A stretch of DNA of 64,000 nt. It comes from an uncultured Sulfitobacter sp. (GTDB taxonomy: Bacteria; Pseudomonadota; Alphaproteobacteria; Rhodobacterales; Rhodobacteraceae). Positions 10,248 to 19,126 of the stretch are shown piece after piece. Numbering within the stretch: position 1 is the first letter of the stretch; each line of letters starts with the position of its first letter. The position numbers and the translations under genes were made by a program. The notes beneath the pieces were generated by a model. That model ran no database searches and was not told the origin of the DNA. It worked only from the letters and a program-made list of their open reading frames with translations. The stretch lies in NCBI GenBank assembly GCA_905182645.1, contig CAJJCJ010000009.1, positions 1 to 64,000 of the forward strand. Direction: 5' to 3'.

Positions 10248-11503
10248 ACCTGAGTGACGTCAAAGACCTTGCCCGCACGCTCTTTCTGGAGGGCGTGCGG
10301 GCTGCTGATCCAGAGGCTGCCGTAAAGCGGGAACTTTCAGAAAAACCGCTGAACGCCACGCCCAATGGCCGCCTATTCATCGTTGCCTATGGCAAAGCCG
10401 CCTGCGCGATGATGGATCAAGCGCTAAAGCACACACCAAAGGGCCAGCGCGTGAAAGCTATTGCGATCACGAACTATGAGAACGCGCGCGACATTCAAGG
10501 ATGTCAGGTTTTTGCGTCAGGGCATCCTTTGCCCGATGAAAATGGCATCAAGGCGGGAAAAGAAGTCATGCGCTTGCTGGAAACCGCGGATAAAAACGAT
10601 GAAGTCCTATGCCTGATTTCGGGTGGTGGGTCCGCGCTTTTGCCCACGCCACGCGCAGGAATTACGCTCGGCGACAAGGTTGCGATAAATGAAGCTTTGT
10701 TGTCCGAAGGCTTTGATATTTCGCAGATGAATGCAGTGCGTCAGCAACTTTCGGTTCTGAAAGGCGGTGGGTTGCTGGACCTCGCATATCCCGCGACTGT
10801 GCGCAGCCTGATTATTTCTGATGTTGTAGGTGACGATATCCGCGTTATCGCCAGCGGGCCAACTGCGCCCGCACTTGATCGCTGCGCCAAAACCACCGCG
10901 TTTCTGAAATCGCCCAGTGTACAATCGAAATTGCAAAGCGCTGGTCGCAAAATATTGACTTCCCCCCGTATCGTCAGGCCACTTATCGCCGATAACGCAA
11001 TCATTTGCTCGAACCAGCACAGCCTTCGAGCTATCGCGAACGCCGCTGCTGATTGGGCTCCACTGATCGTGCCTGACCCTTTGACCGGAGATGTCAAAGC
11101 CGCAGCCCAGCAGATTGTAGATCTCGCGCGCACGACCCATTTCGGCAATCGTAAGCTTCTAATTTGGGGCGGGGAAACGACTGTGACGCTGAGAGGACGC
11201 GGCAGAGGTGGGCGCAACCAAGAGCTCGCAATCCACGTCGCCAATCTCGCCAAAGAACTCCCCGGAAATTGGGTTTTTCTGAGCGGCGGAACCGATGGTC
11301 GTGACGGGCCAACCGATGCGGCTGGTGGGATCGTGACCGCAGGCACAATCGCGCGGGCACAGGCCGATAACCTTAACGTCGTCGCTGCGTTGAAAGATAA
11401 CGACAGCTATCGAATTTTAGAGTCTGCAGGTGACCTTTTGAAAACCGACGCGACGGGAACAAATGTGGCCGATGTCCAGCTTATGTTTCTGTTCGCCATC
11501 TAG
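10244..11503 (+). CDS. Glycerate 2-kinase, MOFRL/GckA-TtuD family
   Basis: The product phosphorylates D-glycerate to 2-phosphoglycerate, linking hydroxypyruvate reductase to enolase and Ppc in the serine cycle. The 419-residue protein has the N-terminal DUF4147-type glycerate kinase domain (VAYGKAACAMMDQAL; LISGGGSALLPTP near 130) and the C-terminal MOFRL domain (GRGRGGRNQELAI, SGGTDGRDGPTDAAGG, TGTNVADVQ). The start overlaps the mclA stop by 4 bases (ATGA), so the two are translationally coupled. Homologues are named gckA, ttuD or glxK in different organisms, so no symbol is assigned. With it, every enzyme special to the serine cycle is encoded in the first 11.5 kb. Confidence 0.9.
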   Translation: MNLSDVKDLARTLFLEGVRAADPEAAVKRELSEKPLNATPNGRLFIVAYGKAACAMMDQALKHTPKGQRVKAIAITNYENARDIQGCQVFASGHPLPDENGIKAGKEVMRLLETADKNDEVLCLISGGGSALLPTPRAGITLGDKVAINEALLSEGFDISQMNAVRQQLSVLKGGGLLDLAYPATVRSLIISDVVGDDIRVIASGPTAPALDRCAKTTAFLKSPSVQSKLQSAGRKILTSPRIVRPLIADNAIICSNQHSLRAIANAAADWAPLIVPDPLTGDVKAAAQQIVDLARTTHFGNRKLLIWGGETTVTLRGRGRGGRNQELAIHVANLAKELPGNWVFLSGGTDGRDGPTDAAGGIVTAGTIARAQADNLNVVAALKDNDSYRILESAGDLLKTDATGTNVADVQLMFLFAI

Positions 11504-11635
11504 AAAACACCGCCATGTTAATACTTGCCAGCCCATAGATACTTGATGCATCAAATCCGAGTGAACCCGAACAAACCAAGGTCGAGTCGAGAAGATCTGG
11601 ACCTGTCGCGCTTTAGTGCCGCCCCAAGTGCTCGT

Positions 11636-11929
11636 TTAAGCCACCTTGCGTTCGAAAGCGACGGGGCTTTTCCAACCCAGTGTTGAGCGACGGCGGCGTG
11701 GATTGTAGAAGCCGTTGATGTATTCGAAGATCGACATCTCGGCCGACCGGCGGGTCTCCCAAGTATGACGCCATATTAGTTCAGCCTTGATGATTTTGAA
11801 GAATGTCTCGACTGCAGCGATATCGTAGCAATTTCCTTTACCGCTCATCGACGCTTTGAAGTCATATTGGCGTTTTGTTCTTCTTGAACCGTCCCGGAGT
11901 GATCAATATCGGCCTCGCCACTCAGAGCG
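11636..11929 (-). pseudogene. Remnant of IS3-family transposase (OrfB, C-terminal part)
   Basis: The last 70 codons read like the end of an IS3-group integrase-type transposase: ASMSGKGNCYD, AAVETFFKIIKAEL with the last acidic residue of the DDE triad, then a YNPRRRRSTLGWKSPVAFE ending. Going upstream in the same frame, a degraded HSDRGSQY-like segment contains an in-frame stop near 11905, and then the sequence runs into the 3' end of the HxlR gene. The N-terminal half, OrfA and clear terminal repeats are missing, so this is a dead fragment. The 132 bases between it and the glycerate kinase show no gene. It marks the left edge of an accessory region. Confidence 0.8.
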
Positions 11930-11932
11930 GGG

Positions 11933-12307
11933 TCAACTAGGTAATATCGTTGCCTTCGCATCATATACTTCTCGCGCGGCATCAATCTTAGACAGATTGT
12001 CCAAAGCCCAATACCCCAAGACACCGACTGGTTCGCGAAATGATTGCCCCATTTTAGTCAGGTTGTATTCCACCTTTGGTGGGATGGTCGGATAATAGGT
12101 GCGGTCCACAAGCCCATCGCGCTCTAACTCCTTTAGCGTCAAGCTCAGCATCCGTTGCGAGATCCCAAGGTTGCGTTTGAGTTCATTGAACCGCAGCGTT
12201 CCGTATTCAGCTAAAGAGATCACGACAAGCACGCTCCACCGATCACCGACGCGGGACAGCACTTCGTTGATGCGTTTGCAGTCGGGGCATTGTTTGTCGT
12301 CCAGCAT
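11933..12307 (-). CDS. HxlR-family transcriptional regulator
   Basis: This 124-residue winged-helix DNA-binding protein reads MLDDKQCPDCKRINEVLSRVGDRWSVLVV, then RFNELKRNLGISQRMLSLTLKELERDGLV, the typical HxlR wing-helix. Cysteines 7 and 10 near the N-terminus are placed like the redox- or electrophile-sensing cysteines of this family. The ATG at 12307 has an AAAGGGA Shine-Dalgarno; upstream in-frame starts would enter the divergent nitroreductase gene. It is divergent from a nitroreductase-hchA-dsbA-like set, the classic arrangement in which HxlR senses quinones, aldehydes or similar compounds and controls the detoxifying genes next to it. The inducer is unknown. Confidence 0.88.
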   Translation of the reverse strand: MLDDKQCPDCKRINEVLSRVGDRWSVLVVISLAEYGTLRFNELKRNLGISQRMLSLTLKELERDGLVDRTYYPTIPPKVEYNLTKMGQSFREPVGVLGYWALDNLSKIDAAREVYDAKATILPS

Positions 12308-12432
12308 GGCGGTTCCCTTTGTGTAACTGAGGTTCACGAATGTGCCTTCTTGTGGCTCATTCTGGTTCTCCTTAGGTAGTCGGTAACAAATATATACTGC
12401 CCATTTCGGGCGCTGACAATAGGACCAGTCAC

Positions 12433-13074
12433 ATGACAGCCAAGCCACTCAATGACCTTCTGAACTGGCGCTACGCCACCAAAAAGATGAACCCAGCCGA
12501 AGCCGTCCCACAGGACAAAGTCGACGCCATCATTGAGGCTATCCGCATGGCGCCAACATCCAGCGGCACGCAACCATTTGAGTTGCTTGTTGTGACCAAC
12601 CCAGACATCCGCAGCAAAATCGCTGCGGCCGCCGGTGGGCAGGCCCAGATTACTGAAGGTTCTCACCTCTTGGTTTTTGCCGCGTGGGATAACTACACGG
12701 CCGAGCGGATCGACAACGTTGTTGATCTGAACGTGCAGGCCCGTGGTAATTTGCCGATGTTGCATGCCTATTATGACAACCTGAAGTCCAACTACTTGCC
12801 CCGCGTTGCTGAGGTAAATTACGCTCATGCCGCACGCCAAGCCTATATCGCACTTGGTATCGCCCTTGTCGCAGCGGCAGAGCAAGAGGTCGACAGCACC
12901 CCGATGGAAGGCTTCGATCCCGACGCCGTGGATGGGATTCTGGGCTTGAAGGAGCGTGGTTTGCGGTCGGTTGTGTTGATGCCGTTGGGTTACCGCGACG
13001 AGGCTGGCGATTGGTTGGCTCCTATGGGTAAAGTCCGCAAATCCCGCGATACGATCGTCACGGAGGTCAATTAA
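12433..13074 (+). CDS. NfsB-like nitroreductase family oxidoreductase
   Basis: This is a predicted FMN- and NAD(P)H-dependent reductase of quinones, nitro compounds or enals. The 213-residue protein has the family features RYATKKMNP near residue 13, RMAPTSSGTQPFEL (FMN-binding), the AYIALGIALVAAAEQEVDSTPMEGFD helix, and VLMPLGYRDEAGD near the C-terminus. Its length matches E. coli NfsB (217). It is the first gene after the divergent HxlR regulator, and the hchA-like gene starts 1 base after its stop, so they should be one transcript. The physiological substrate cannot be read from the sequence. Confidence 0.88.
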   Translation: MTAKPLNDLLNWRYATKKMNPAEAVPQDKVDAIIEAIRMAPTSSGTQPFELLVVTNPDIRSKIAAAAGGQAQITEGSHLLVFAAWDNYTAERIDNVVDLNVQARGNLPMLHAYYDNLKSNYLPRVAEVNYAHAARQAYIALGIALVAAAEQEVDSTPMEGFDPDAVDGILGLKERGLRSVVLMPLGYRDEAGDWLAPMGKVRKSRDTIVTEVN

Positions 13075-13075
13075 T

Positions 13076-13945
13076 ATGGGCATCCTACGCAAACTGTTCC
13101 GCGCTTCACCAATTCCCACCCCCGACGGGGCGTTCAGCCCGTCGCCTTTGGCGATCAAATTGGGCACGTCATCCACGACCGATTATGACGGCGGTGCCTA
13201 TGCCAAACCCTACGCAGGCACCAAGAACCGTGTGTTGATGGTCTGCACCGAAGAGCGCAACATGACGATGGCCAATGGCAAGAAATTCTCAACGGGAAAC
13301 CACCCCGTCGAGATGGGGCTGCCAATGCTGCATCTGATGAACGCAGGATTCGAGATAGATGTCGTAACGCCAACTGGTGCACCGGTGGCGATTGAAATGT
13401 GGGCGATGCCTGCAGACGACGCGAACATCCAAAAACTATACCGCGACTTTGATGGCGTGTTTCAAAACCCTGGTAGCCTTGAAGAATTCGCCCAAAACAT
13501 CATGACGGACGACACACAATACGCAGCCGTTTTCATTCCTGGCGGCCACGGTGCGATGCTTGGCTTGCCCGACAATGCCGACCTTGGGAAAGTGCTACAT
13601 TGGGCGCACAAAACGGGCCTTCATACCCTCGCGCTTTGCCACGGCCCCGCCGCGTTGTTGGCTGCAAAAAGCGATGCAGGTTTCTTGTATGACGGCTATA
13701 AAATCACAGTGTTCCCTGATGCGGTAGATAAGCAAACGCCGATGATCGGTTACTTGCCCGGTCCGATGCCATGGTGGGTTTGCGAAAAACTGACAGCGCT
13801 TGGCGTGGAAACCATCAACAAAAAGGCCAACAAGTCGGTCCATGTTGACCGCCGCCTTGTGACAGGCGCAAGCCCGCAAGCTGCCAATGATTTCGGCAGA
13901 CTGGCGGCGACGACTTTGCTAAAACGTACCGACGCAAACTCTTGA
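13076..13945 (+). CDS. hchA: Hsp31/HchA-like DJ-1 superfamily protein (glyoxalase III / deglycase)
   Basis: Members of this family convert methylglyoxal to D-lactate without glutathione and act on glycated protein or nucleotides; some have chaperone activity. The 289-residue protein matches E. coli HchA in length and layout: NHPVEMGLPMLHL with a conserved acidic residue, FIPGGHGAMLGLP, the nucleophile elbow LALCHGPAALLAAK carrying the reactive Cys-His, and NKSVHVDRRLVTGASPQAANDFG at the end. It lies between the nitroreductase and a DsbA-like oxidoreductase under likely HxlR control, consistent with a carbonyl or electrophile defence set. Confidence 0.87.
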   Translation: MGILRKLFRASPIPTPDGAFSPSPLAIKLGTSSTTDYDGGAYAKPYAGTKNRVLMVCTEERNMTMANGKKFSTGNHPVEMGLPMLHLMNAGFEIDVVTPTGAPVAIEMWAMPADDANIQKLYRDFDGVFQNPGSLEEFAQNIMTDDTQYAAVFIPGGHGAMLGLPDNADLGKVLHWAHKTGLHTLALCHGPAALLAAKSDAGFLYDGYKITVFPDAVDKQTPMIGYLPGPMPWWVCEKLTALGVETINKKANKSVHVDRRLVTGASPQAANDFGRLAATTLLKRTDANS

Positions 13946-13962
13946 AACCAAAGGCGCACATC

Positions 13963-14607
13963 ATGAACGATACAAAATCCCCGCTTCGAATTGATATTGT
14001 CTCAGACGTGATGTGCCCTTGGTGTATCATCGGGTATCACCAACTTGTGACTGCTTTAGAGGCAAGCGATGTAGACCACGAAATCCATTGGCATCCGTTT
14101 GAACTGAACCCGAACATGCCGCCCGAAGGACAGGATATCGGAGAGCATTTGGCCGAGAAATACGGAACGACACCCGAGCAATCGGCAGCCAATCGTTCGA
14201 TGATGACAGCGCGCGGCAAAGAGCTTGGGTTCGACTTCAACTTTGCCGACGGCTTTCGGATGCACAATACATTTCACACCCATCAATTGCTGCATTGGGC
14301 CAATGAGCTGGGTCGCAAGCACGACCTAAAGCAGGCCATGTTCACCGGACATTTCACCCACGGGCGAAACTTGTCAGATGATGCCGTTCTGGTCGAGATT
14401 GCAGGCGAAATTGGGTTGGATCGCGTTGAGGCACAAGCCGTTCTTGACGATCAGAGGTTTGCGAATGCCGTGCGTCAAGAGCAGCAGTTTTGGACCAAGC
14501 AGGGCATCACCGGTGTACCAGCCGTCGTCTTTGATCGACAACATCTGGTCACAGGCGCGCAAGGTGTGGACAACTTCAAAAGCATCCTTGAGCAACTCAC
14601 GACCTAA
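13963..14607 (+). CDS. DsbA-family (FrnE-like) thiol oxidoreductase
   Basis: The 214-residue cytoplasmic protein has a thioredoxin fold with a CPWC active site near residue 20 (IVSDVMCPWCIIGYHQL), then HPFELNPNMPPEG, a helical insertion, and the cis-Pro segment GITGVPAVVFD near 180. It belongs to the FrnE / 2-hydroxychromene-2-carboxylate isomerase group, which contains disulfide isomerases and GSH-dependent isomerases. There is no signal peptide. The ATG at 13963 with AAAGG 8 bases upstream is preferred to a TTG at 13942 that would overlap hchA. It converges on tetR with a 4-base overlap of stops. Confidence 0.88.
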   Translation: MNDTKSPLRIDIVSDVMCPWCIIGYHQLVTALEASDVDHEIHWHPFELNPNMPPEGQDIGEHLAEKYGTTPEQSAANRSMMTARGKELGFDFNFADGFRMHNTFHTHQLLHWANELGRKHDLKQAMFTGHFTHGRNLSDDAVLVEIAGEIGLDRVEAQAVLDDQRFANAVRQEQQFWTKQGITGVPAVVFDRQHLVTGAQGVDNFKSILEQLTT

Positions 14608-15236
14608 TGGGTGATTACGTCCGGTTTCTCGCCCAAAACAAGCATGCGAAGTGCGGTTCCAAGCACACTTACAACAGTATCATTGGGAACACCTTCGCGT
14701 TGCATGCGCATCGCGCCACCGTGCTGGGCATCCATAAATAGGGCGGCGACATCTGTTGGAATATCCGCGAAGTCACCGCGCGATTTTGAACACGTTATCC
14801 ATGCTTCATAAGCGTCGAGAAGCTGGCGTCGCACCTCGTGGAGTTTAGCGCAGGTTGACGGCCCAAGTTGCTGGGCTTCCGCGCGCATCATGACAAACAA
14901 ACATCCCTGCGGAACACCAAGGTTCGTGCGATCTTGGGTCATGAAACTGATCAACGCGTCGATGGCGTCTATGGTCGACTGATCTTTCTCAAGAATGTCG
15001 ATCAACGGTAGAATTGCAAGTCTGTGGTAGGTTTCCAGAACGCTTGCCTTTAGCCCATCATCACTGCCAAACTCACGATACACACCCGGCTTGGACGTTC
15101 CCGTTAAACCGCAAATGTCGCTGATCGAGACGTCCCTTGGTCCCTTTGACCAGTATTCCATCAAAGCGGCTTGCAAGACCTGATCTCGGTCCAATGTCTT
15201 GGGGCGACCCCGTGTTGGAGTGGGTTTTTCATTCAT
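14604..15236 (-). CDS. TetR/AcrR-family transcriptional regulator
   Basis: This 210-residue regulator has an N-terminal TetR helix-turn-helix after the basic lead RGRPKTLDRDQVLQAALMEY (ISDICGLTGTSKPGVYREFGSDDGL, about 38-62) and a helical ligand-binding C-terminal domain. It is divergent from the alpha/beta hydrolase gene with 94 bases between start codons, so it probably represses that gene and itself. CGTAC occurs on both sides of the gap (CGTACTCT and CGTACCTC) and may be part of an operator. The ligand is unknown. Confidence 0.88.
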   Translation of the reverse strand: MNEKPTPTRGRPKTLDRDQVLQAALMEYWSKGPRDVSISDICGLTGTSKPGVYREFGSDDGLKASVLETYHRLAILPLIDILEKDQSTIDAIDALISFMTQDRTNLGVPQGCLFVMMRAEAQQLGPSTCAKLHEVRRQLLDAYEAWITCSKSRGDFADIPTDVAALFMDAQHGGAMRMQREGVPNDTVVSVLGTALRMLVLGEKPDVITH

Positions 15237-15330
15237 TATCGTACTCTTGGGTATTTTATGATTGACTGGACCTTTTCGTACCTCTAATTACATTAAGCAG
15301 CACGTAATTGCCAACCCTGAAGGAAACACC

Positions 15331-16293
15331 ATGCCAAAAGATCCCATTGGGGTGCTCGGTCGATTGAACGCGGCCAGCTTGATGATGATTACGCCGGAGT
15401 TCTACAAGCTGCGCTCACAACGCAGGAAGGGTGCTGGCAAGATCAACCATGATCTGGTGAACTTCACGATGAAGCCCGAGTTTATGCAGCTGGACGGCCT
15501 TAAGGTGCGCTATGCAACGCGGGGCAACGCAGATGGGCCGACTGTTCTGTTCCTTAGCCCGCTTCCGCAAAGCATCTTGTGTTACGATGCGACATGGTCA
15601 GCGCTATCTGCCACCGCAAATTTGGTTGCGCTGGACTTGCCCGGGTTCGGGCAAAGTGAAGGTGACATCAGCTATATGAACTTTGCCGCGCAAAGCGCTT
15701 TTTTGCAAAAGTTCATCGCCGAGCTTGGACTGACTGACGTTCATATTGTAGCACCAGATGTCGGGATGCCCGTGGCGCTTCACTATGTTTTGCACCGCGA
15801 CCACAAAGCCAAAAGCATCTTGATTGGTGCGGGCCCTAGCGTGCAACCATCAGCCGATGGGAGCCTTGTCCGGAAGATGATCGGTTCGGCATTCTGGCGC
15901 TTTGTCTTCACAATGACCGGCGCGCCTGCCTTTATCGGTGGCGCAAACCATTTGGGGTACGTGGACTACAGCCCTTCCTCCGCTGAGGTCACCGACTATG
16001 TCGCCTCATATTCTGGCCGGATTGGACCGGTCACAAAATGGTTTAAAGGCTACCCAGAAGGGTGCAAAGGCATTGATCCGCATCTCGCAACGCTGAATTT
16101 GCCTGTCCACGTGTTCTGGGGTGAACAAGATGCGTTCTTGACGGCAGACAACGCCGAACGGCTGCATGCGCGGCTCCCCAAGAGCGTTTTAACCATCTTC
16201 AAAAACTGCGGCCACTTTTGCTATCAAGACAAGAGCACAGAGTTCACCGAACTCGTTCGGTCTTGGGTCATTGGTGGTTATGAACTCGGCTAA
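15331..16293 (+). CDS. Alpha/beta-hydrolase with Asp nucleophile (haloalkane dehalogenase / epoxide hydrolase-like)
   Basis: The 320-residue alpha/beta-hydrolase has an oxyanion-side region LFLSPLPQS, a dynamics loop LDLPGFGQSEGD, the nucleophile elbow IVAPDVGMPVAL with Asp where esterases have Ser, an acid Asp in FWGEQDAFLTADNA and a His in FKNCGHFCYQ. An Asp nucleophile points to dehalogenase- or epoxide-hydrolase-type chemistry rather than esterase. The ATG at 15331 with GAAGGA just upstream is chosen over a TTG at 15262. The gene is divergent from the TetR regulator, its likely controller. The actual substrate is unknown. Confidence 0.82.
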   Translation: MPKDPIGVLGRLNAASLMMITPEFYKLRSQRRKGAGKINHDLVNFTMKPEFMQLDGLKVRYATRGNADGPTVLFLSPLPQSILCYDATWSALSATANLVALDLPGFGQSEGDISYMNFAAQSAFLQKFIAELGLTDVHIVAPDVGMPVALHYVLHRDHKAKSILIGAGPSVQPSADGSLVRKMIGSAFWRFVFTMTGAPAFIGGANHLGYVDYSPSSAEVTDYVASYSGRIGPVTKWFKGYPEGCKGIDPHLATLNLPVHVFWGEQDAFLTADNAERLHARLPKSVLTIFKNCGHFCYQDKSTEFTELVRSWVIGGYELG

Positions 16294-16582
16294 GTAGAGC
16301 TGACATTCGCTGCGTTGCAGGAGAATGGTTATATGGGCTCTTAGCCGCCGTTCGCCGCGTGGAGCCTGAACGACCGCAACTGGATTGTAGCTGACTTGAA
16401 GGAATAGCGGTGTCCTCGCTTCGGCGAGCATGCGTTCTGGCTGTCGGTGACAGTTTTTTTTGAACTTCTGTTTCCACGCGAGCGTCAGTACGAAACGATC
16501 AAGTTCCTTATTCTTGCGCCCGGGTTGCCGGGCTTCAGTCAGTACCGGGCGTACAAGCCCTGGTCAGTGAAGGAGGATCGAG

Positions 16583-17032
16583 ATGAGAGAGCAATCGACT
16601 GGTTTAATCCATCAGCTAGAAGAGGCAGATGCGGCGACGCTTCGACGGCTTTGGGCAAAGTCCATGGTCACTAACCCACCGGAGACGTTCACGGCCCGCT
16701 TGATGCGCATGGCCCTAGGATGGGATTCTCAAGCGACTGCCGAGGGTCGCGAGACCACGAAAGTCCGGCAATCGTGGAACCAGATTATCAAGAGAAGAAG
16801 GAGCGGTACTTCCAACAGCCCCGCCAAAACTCCACCAAATCCGATAGCCAGTGATGGCACCCGCATCCTAAAGAACTGGGGTGGTGCCACGCACGAAGTA
16901 TTGGTGACCGAGAGCGCCGCCACATGGAATGGAGAGAGCTACACTTCCCTGTCTGCTGTGGCGTGTGCAATGACGGGGATAAACCGGAACGGCCCAAAGT
17001 TCTTCGGCCTAGGTGAAGTGAGCAAGTCATGA
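16583..17032 (+). CDS. DUF2924 domain-containing protein of a mobile element
   Basis: The 149-residue basic protein shows the DUF2924 pattern: an N-terminal helical part ATLRRLWAKSMVTNPPETF, a middle basic linker (IIKRRRSGTSN), then DGTRILKNWGGATHEVLV, YTSLSAVACAMTGI and NGPKFFGLG at the C-terminus. A strong Shine-Dalgarno (GAAGGAGG) lies upstream of the ATG. Its stop overlaps the recombinase start by 3 bases (ATGA). The function of DUF2924 is not established; association with resolvase/invertase-type recombinases suggests a role in excision, integration or element maintenance. Confidence 0.85.
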   Translation: MREQSTGLIHQLEEADAATLRRLWAKSMVTNPPETFTARLMRMALGWDSQATAEGRETTKVRQSWNQIIKRRRSGTSNSPAKTPPNPIASDGTRILKNWGGATHEVLVTESAATWNGESYTSLSAVACAMTGINRNGPKFFGLGEVSKS

Positions 17033-18705
17033 TCCGCCAGCGCTACGCCATATACACCCGAAAGTCGACGGAGGAGGGGCTCGAGCAAAGCTTCAACTCG
17101 CTTGATGCGTAAAGGGAAGCCTGTGTCGCTTACATCCTTAGTCAGAAGCACGAAGGATGGGCGGAGCTCTCGGAACGCTACGATGACGGTGGCTTCTCTG
17201 GTGGCACAATGAAACGGCCTGGCCTGCAGCAGCTTCTGAAAGACATTGGGGCAGGGCGTGTTGATGTCGTAGTCGTCTACAAGGTGGATCGGTTAACGAG
17301 GTCACTTGCGGACTTTGCGAAGATGGTCGATGTGTTTGACGGGGCCGGGGTGTCATTTGTGTCTGTGACGCAGGCGTTTAACACCACATCATCCATGGGT
17401 CGCCTGACCCTGAACGTTCTGCTGTCCTTCGCGCAGTTTGAACGCGAGGTGACGGCTGAACGCATCCGCGACAAGGTTGCGGCCTCCAAACGCAAAGGCA
17501 TGTGGATGGGCGGTGCCATTCCGCTTGGGTACAACGTTGTGGACAAGGCGCTTGTGGCGAACCAGCATGAAGCTGCCGCGATCCAAACCATTTTTGCTGA
17601 GGATCTCTCACAAAGTTCTGTACGGCAGCTTAGCGTTTGGCTTCATGCGTTGGGCGTCGTCAGCAAACAACGAACCAATTGACATGGACACGTTAGCGGT
17701 GGCACATCCTTCTCGCGCGGCGCGCTCTATAGCATTTTGCGCAACCCGATCTACATCGGCAAGGTCCGTCACAAGGAACAGCTGCACGAAGGGCTTCATG
17801 AGGCAATCATTGATAATGCCACCTGGAAGCAGGTCCAAATCCAATTGGCGGATCATGGCGGCAAGACAATCAGTGCAGTTCGACGGCCAGCCAAGCGCCC
17901 TCTGGATGGAGTTCTGTTTGATTCCACTGGCCGTGCGATGCGTACGACATATGCCAGCAAGTCAGCTCACACAGACGGGACAACCCGGACGAAGCGATAC
18001 TGGTATTATACATCCGTGCCGTCTGGTTCAGAAAACAGAACTGAGATTGAGCGCTTGCCGGCAGATGAGATCGAGCGGGTTGTGATGAAAGGACTGGAGG
18101 AAAGGCTGCTCGACGCGAATTGGTTGGACGATTAAGTCACGGGGCAGGCGGGCGAACAAGCTCTAGTCGGAATATTGTGGACTATTGAAAAGCATGGGTT
18201 TGAAGCGGACGCCACGAAGGACGATGCTCTTGCGCAAACCTTCCCGGACATCATTGATCGTATAGATGCTCAACGCGATCGTTTGGTCGTCTCGGTAAAC
18301 CTCGCTGTGTTGGTGGAGCCCGATGTCGCCCAAATTCCAATACCAGCCGCCTTCGATATCCGGTTCCAAAGACGTCAAAACGGGCGCGCTAAACCCATCG
18401 TCATTGTAGGCAAAGATGCTCCGCAACAAGATCCGGACCTCATCACTCTGGTTGCGGATGCTAGACGATGGGCAGGTGAACTCATTGAAGGCAAGGCTTC
18501 GTCTGTTTTGGAAATCACTGTCCGGGAAGGCCTGCGCAGCGGTTCTGTCAGTTGCATCCTTCCATTGGCCTGGCTGGCTCCAGACATCTCAACCGCCATT
18601 ATTGAGGGTCGCCAGCCTCCACATCTCACCGCTAAAACACTGCGCGCGCTTCCCGAGCTGCCATTGGAATGGGTCGAGCAACGCCAGATCCTCGGATTTG
18701 CATAA
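17029..18705 (+). pseudogene. Large serine site-specific recombinase interrupted by three in-frame stop codons
   Basis: One continuous frame of 559 codons encodes a large serine recombinase: the N-terminal catalytic start RYAIYTRKSTEEGLEQSFNS, the helix region VDRLTRSLADFAKMV, AERIRDKVAASKRKGMWMGG, a recombinase domain (SRGALYSILRNPIYIGKVRHKE) and a C-terminal tail (WLAPDISTAIIEGRQPPHLT, WVEQRQILGFA). It is cut by TAA at 17110, TGA at 17680 and TAA at 18133, with no frameshift. The first stop falls in SLDA-stop-REAC, where relatives have SLDAQREAC, so a CAA codon became TAA. Segments after the stops still look well conserved. Probably a recently inactivated gene. Confidence 0.88.
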
Positions 18706-18897
18706 CTTTGAACGCGCAGTGATCATTTCAAGACCTCACGCGCAAAGGCCCCGCTGAGGCTTTCCCGAGAACACGCCCGAAATCACCCAGATCAGAGACG
18801 ATTAGCGAGGTATCTGGCGCGCTATATCCGCGTAACCATCTGAGATATACATACTATTACACGTGTGTTTAATATCAGCAGTTTTACGAAGATTAAG

Positions 18898-18981
18898 TGG
18901 TGGGCGACCCTGGAATCGAACCAGGCGTGCGTCTCCGCGAGAGAGTTACAGTCTCCTGCCACACCTTGCGGCCTGTCGCCC
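18898..18981 (-). tRNA. tRNA-Tyr (anticodon GTA)
   Basis: Reading the minus strand, the acceptor stem is GGGCGAC paired with GTCGCCC, followed by A and an encoded CCA. The D arm is GCC/GGC, the anticodon stem GGAGA/TCTCT carries the loop CTGTAAC with anticodon GTA, and there is a long variable arm (GCG-GAGA-CGC) as expected of bacterial tRNA-Tyr. The T arm is CCTGG-TTCGATT-CCAGG. Position 8 reads A rather than the usual T. Its 3' end faces the recombinase-bearing element, the usual orientation when a mobile element has used a tRNA as a target. Confidence 0.93.
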
Positions 18982-19126
18982 ACTAAGGCGCTGATTAAAC
19001 GTGACCTGTGACAGGGTCAACTGCAAAATACAGTGATTTTGTCTGTGGGTTCACAGGCCGTGCAAACTAGGCTACCTCGTGGCTGAATTCGCGCCCAAAC
19101 GGGCCGTATAATAAAGGAATACCGAA

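Larger units (their letters stand above)
16294..18897. mobile_element. Remnant of an integrated element with DUF2924 and serine recombinase genes next to tRNA-Tyr
   Basis: This block lies between the alpha/beta hydrolase and the 3' end of tRNA-Tyr. It contains 289 bases with no recognisable gene (16294-16582), a DUF2924 gene and a large serine recombinase gene, a pair commonly found at the integrase end of mobile elements in alphaproteobacteria, and then 192 bases with no gene up to the tRNA. The recombinase has stop codons, so the element is probably fixed. No duplicated attachment core was found by eye; a copy of the tRNA 3' end was looked for on the left side and not seen. The element's true limits are therefore unknown. 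Confidence 0.55.

Noticed and set aside
12334-13176. Long open frame on the minus strand opposite the nitroreductase gene
   Set aside because: It mirrors the codon pattern of a well-supported gene, has no family features and no ribosome-binding site.
18898-18981. Attachment-site duplication of the tRNA-Tyr 3' end
   Set aside because: No second copy of the tRNA 3' sequence was found by eye in the 7 kb to the left.
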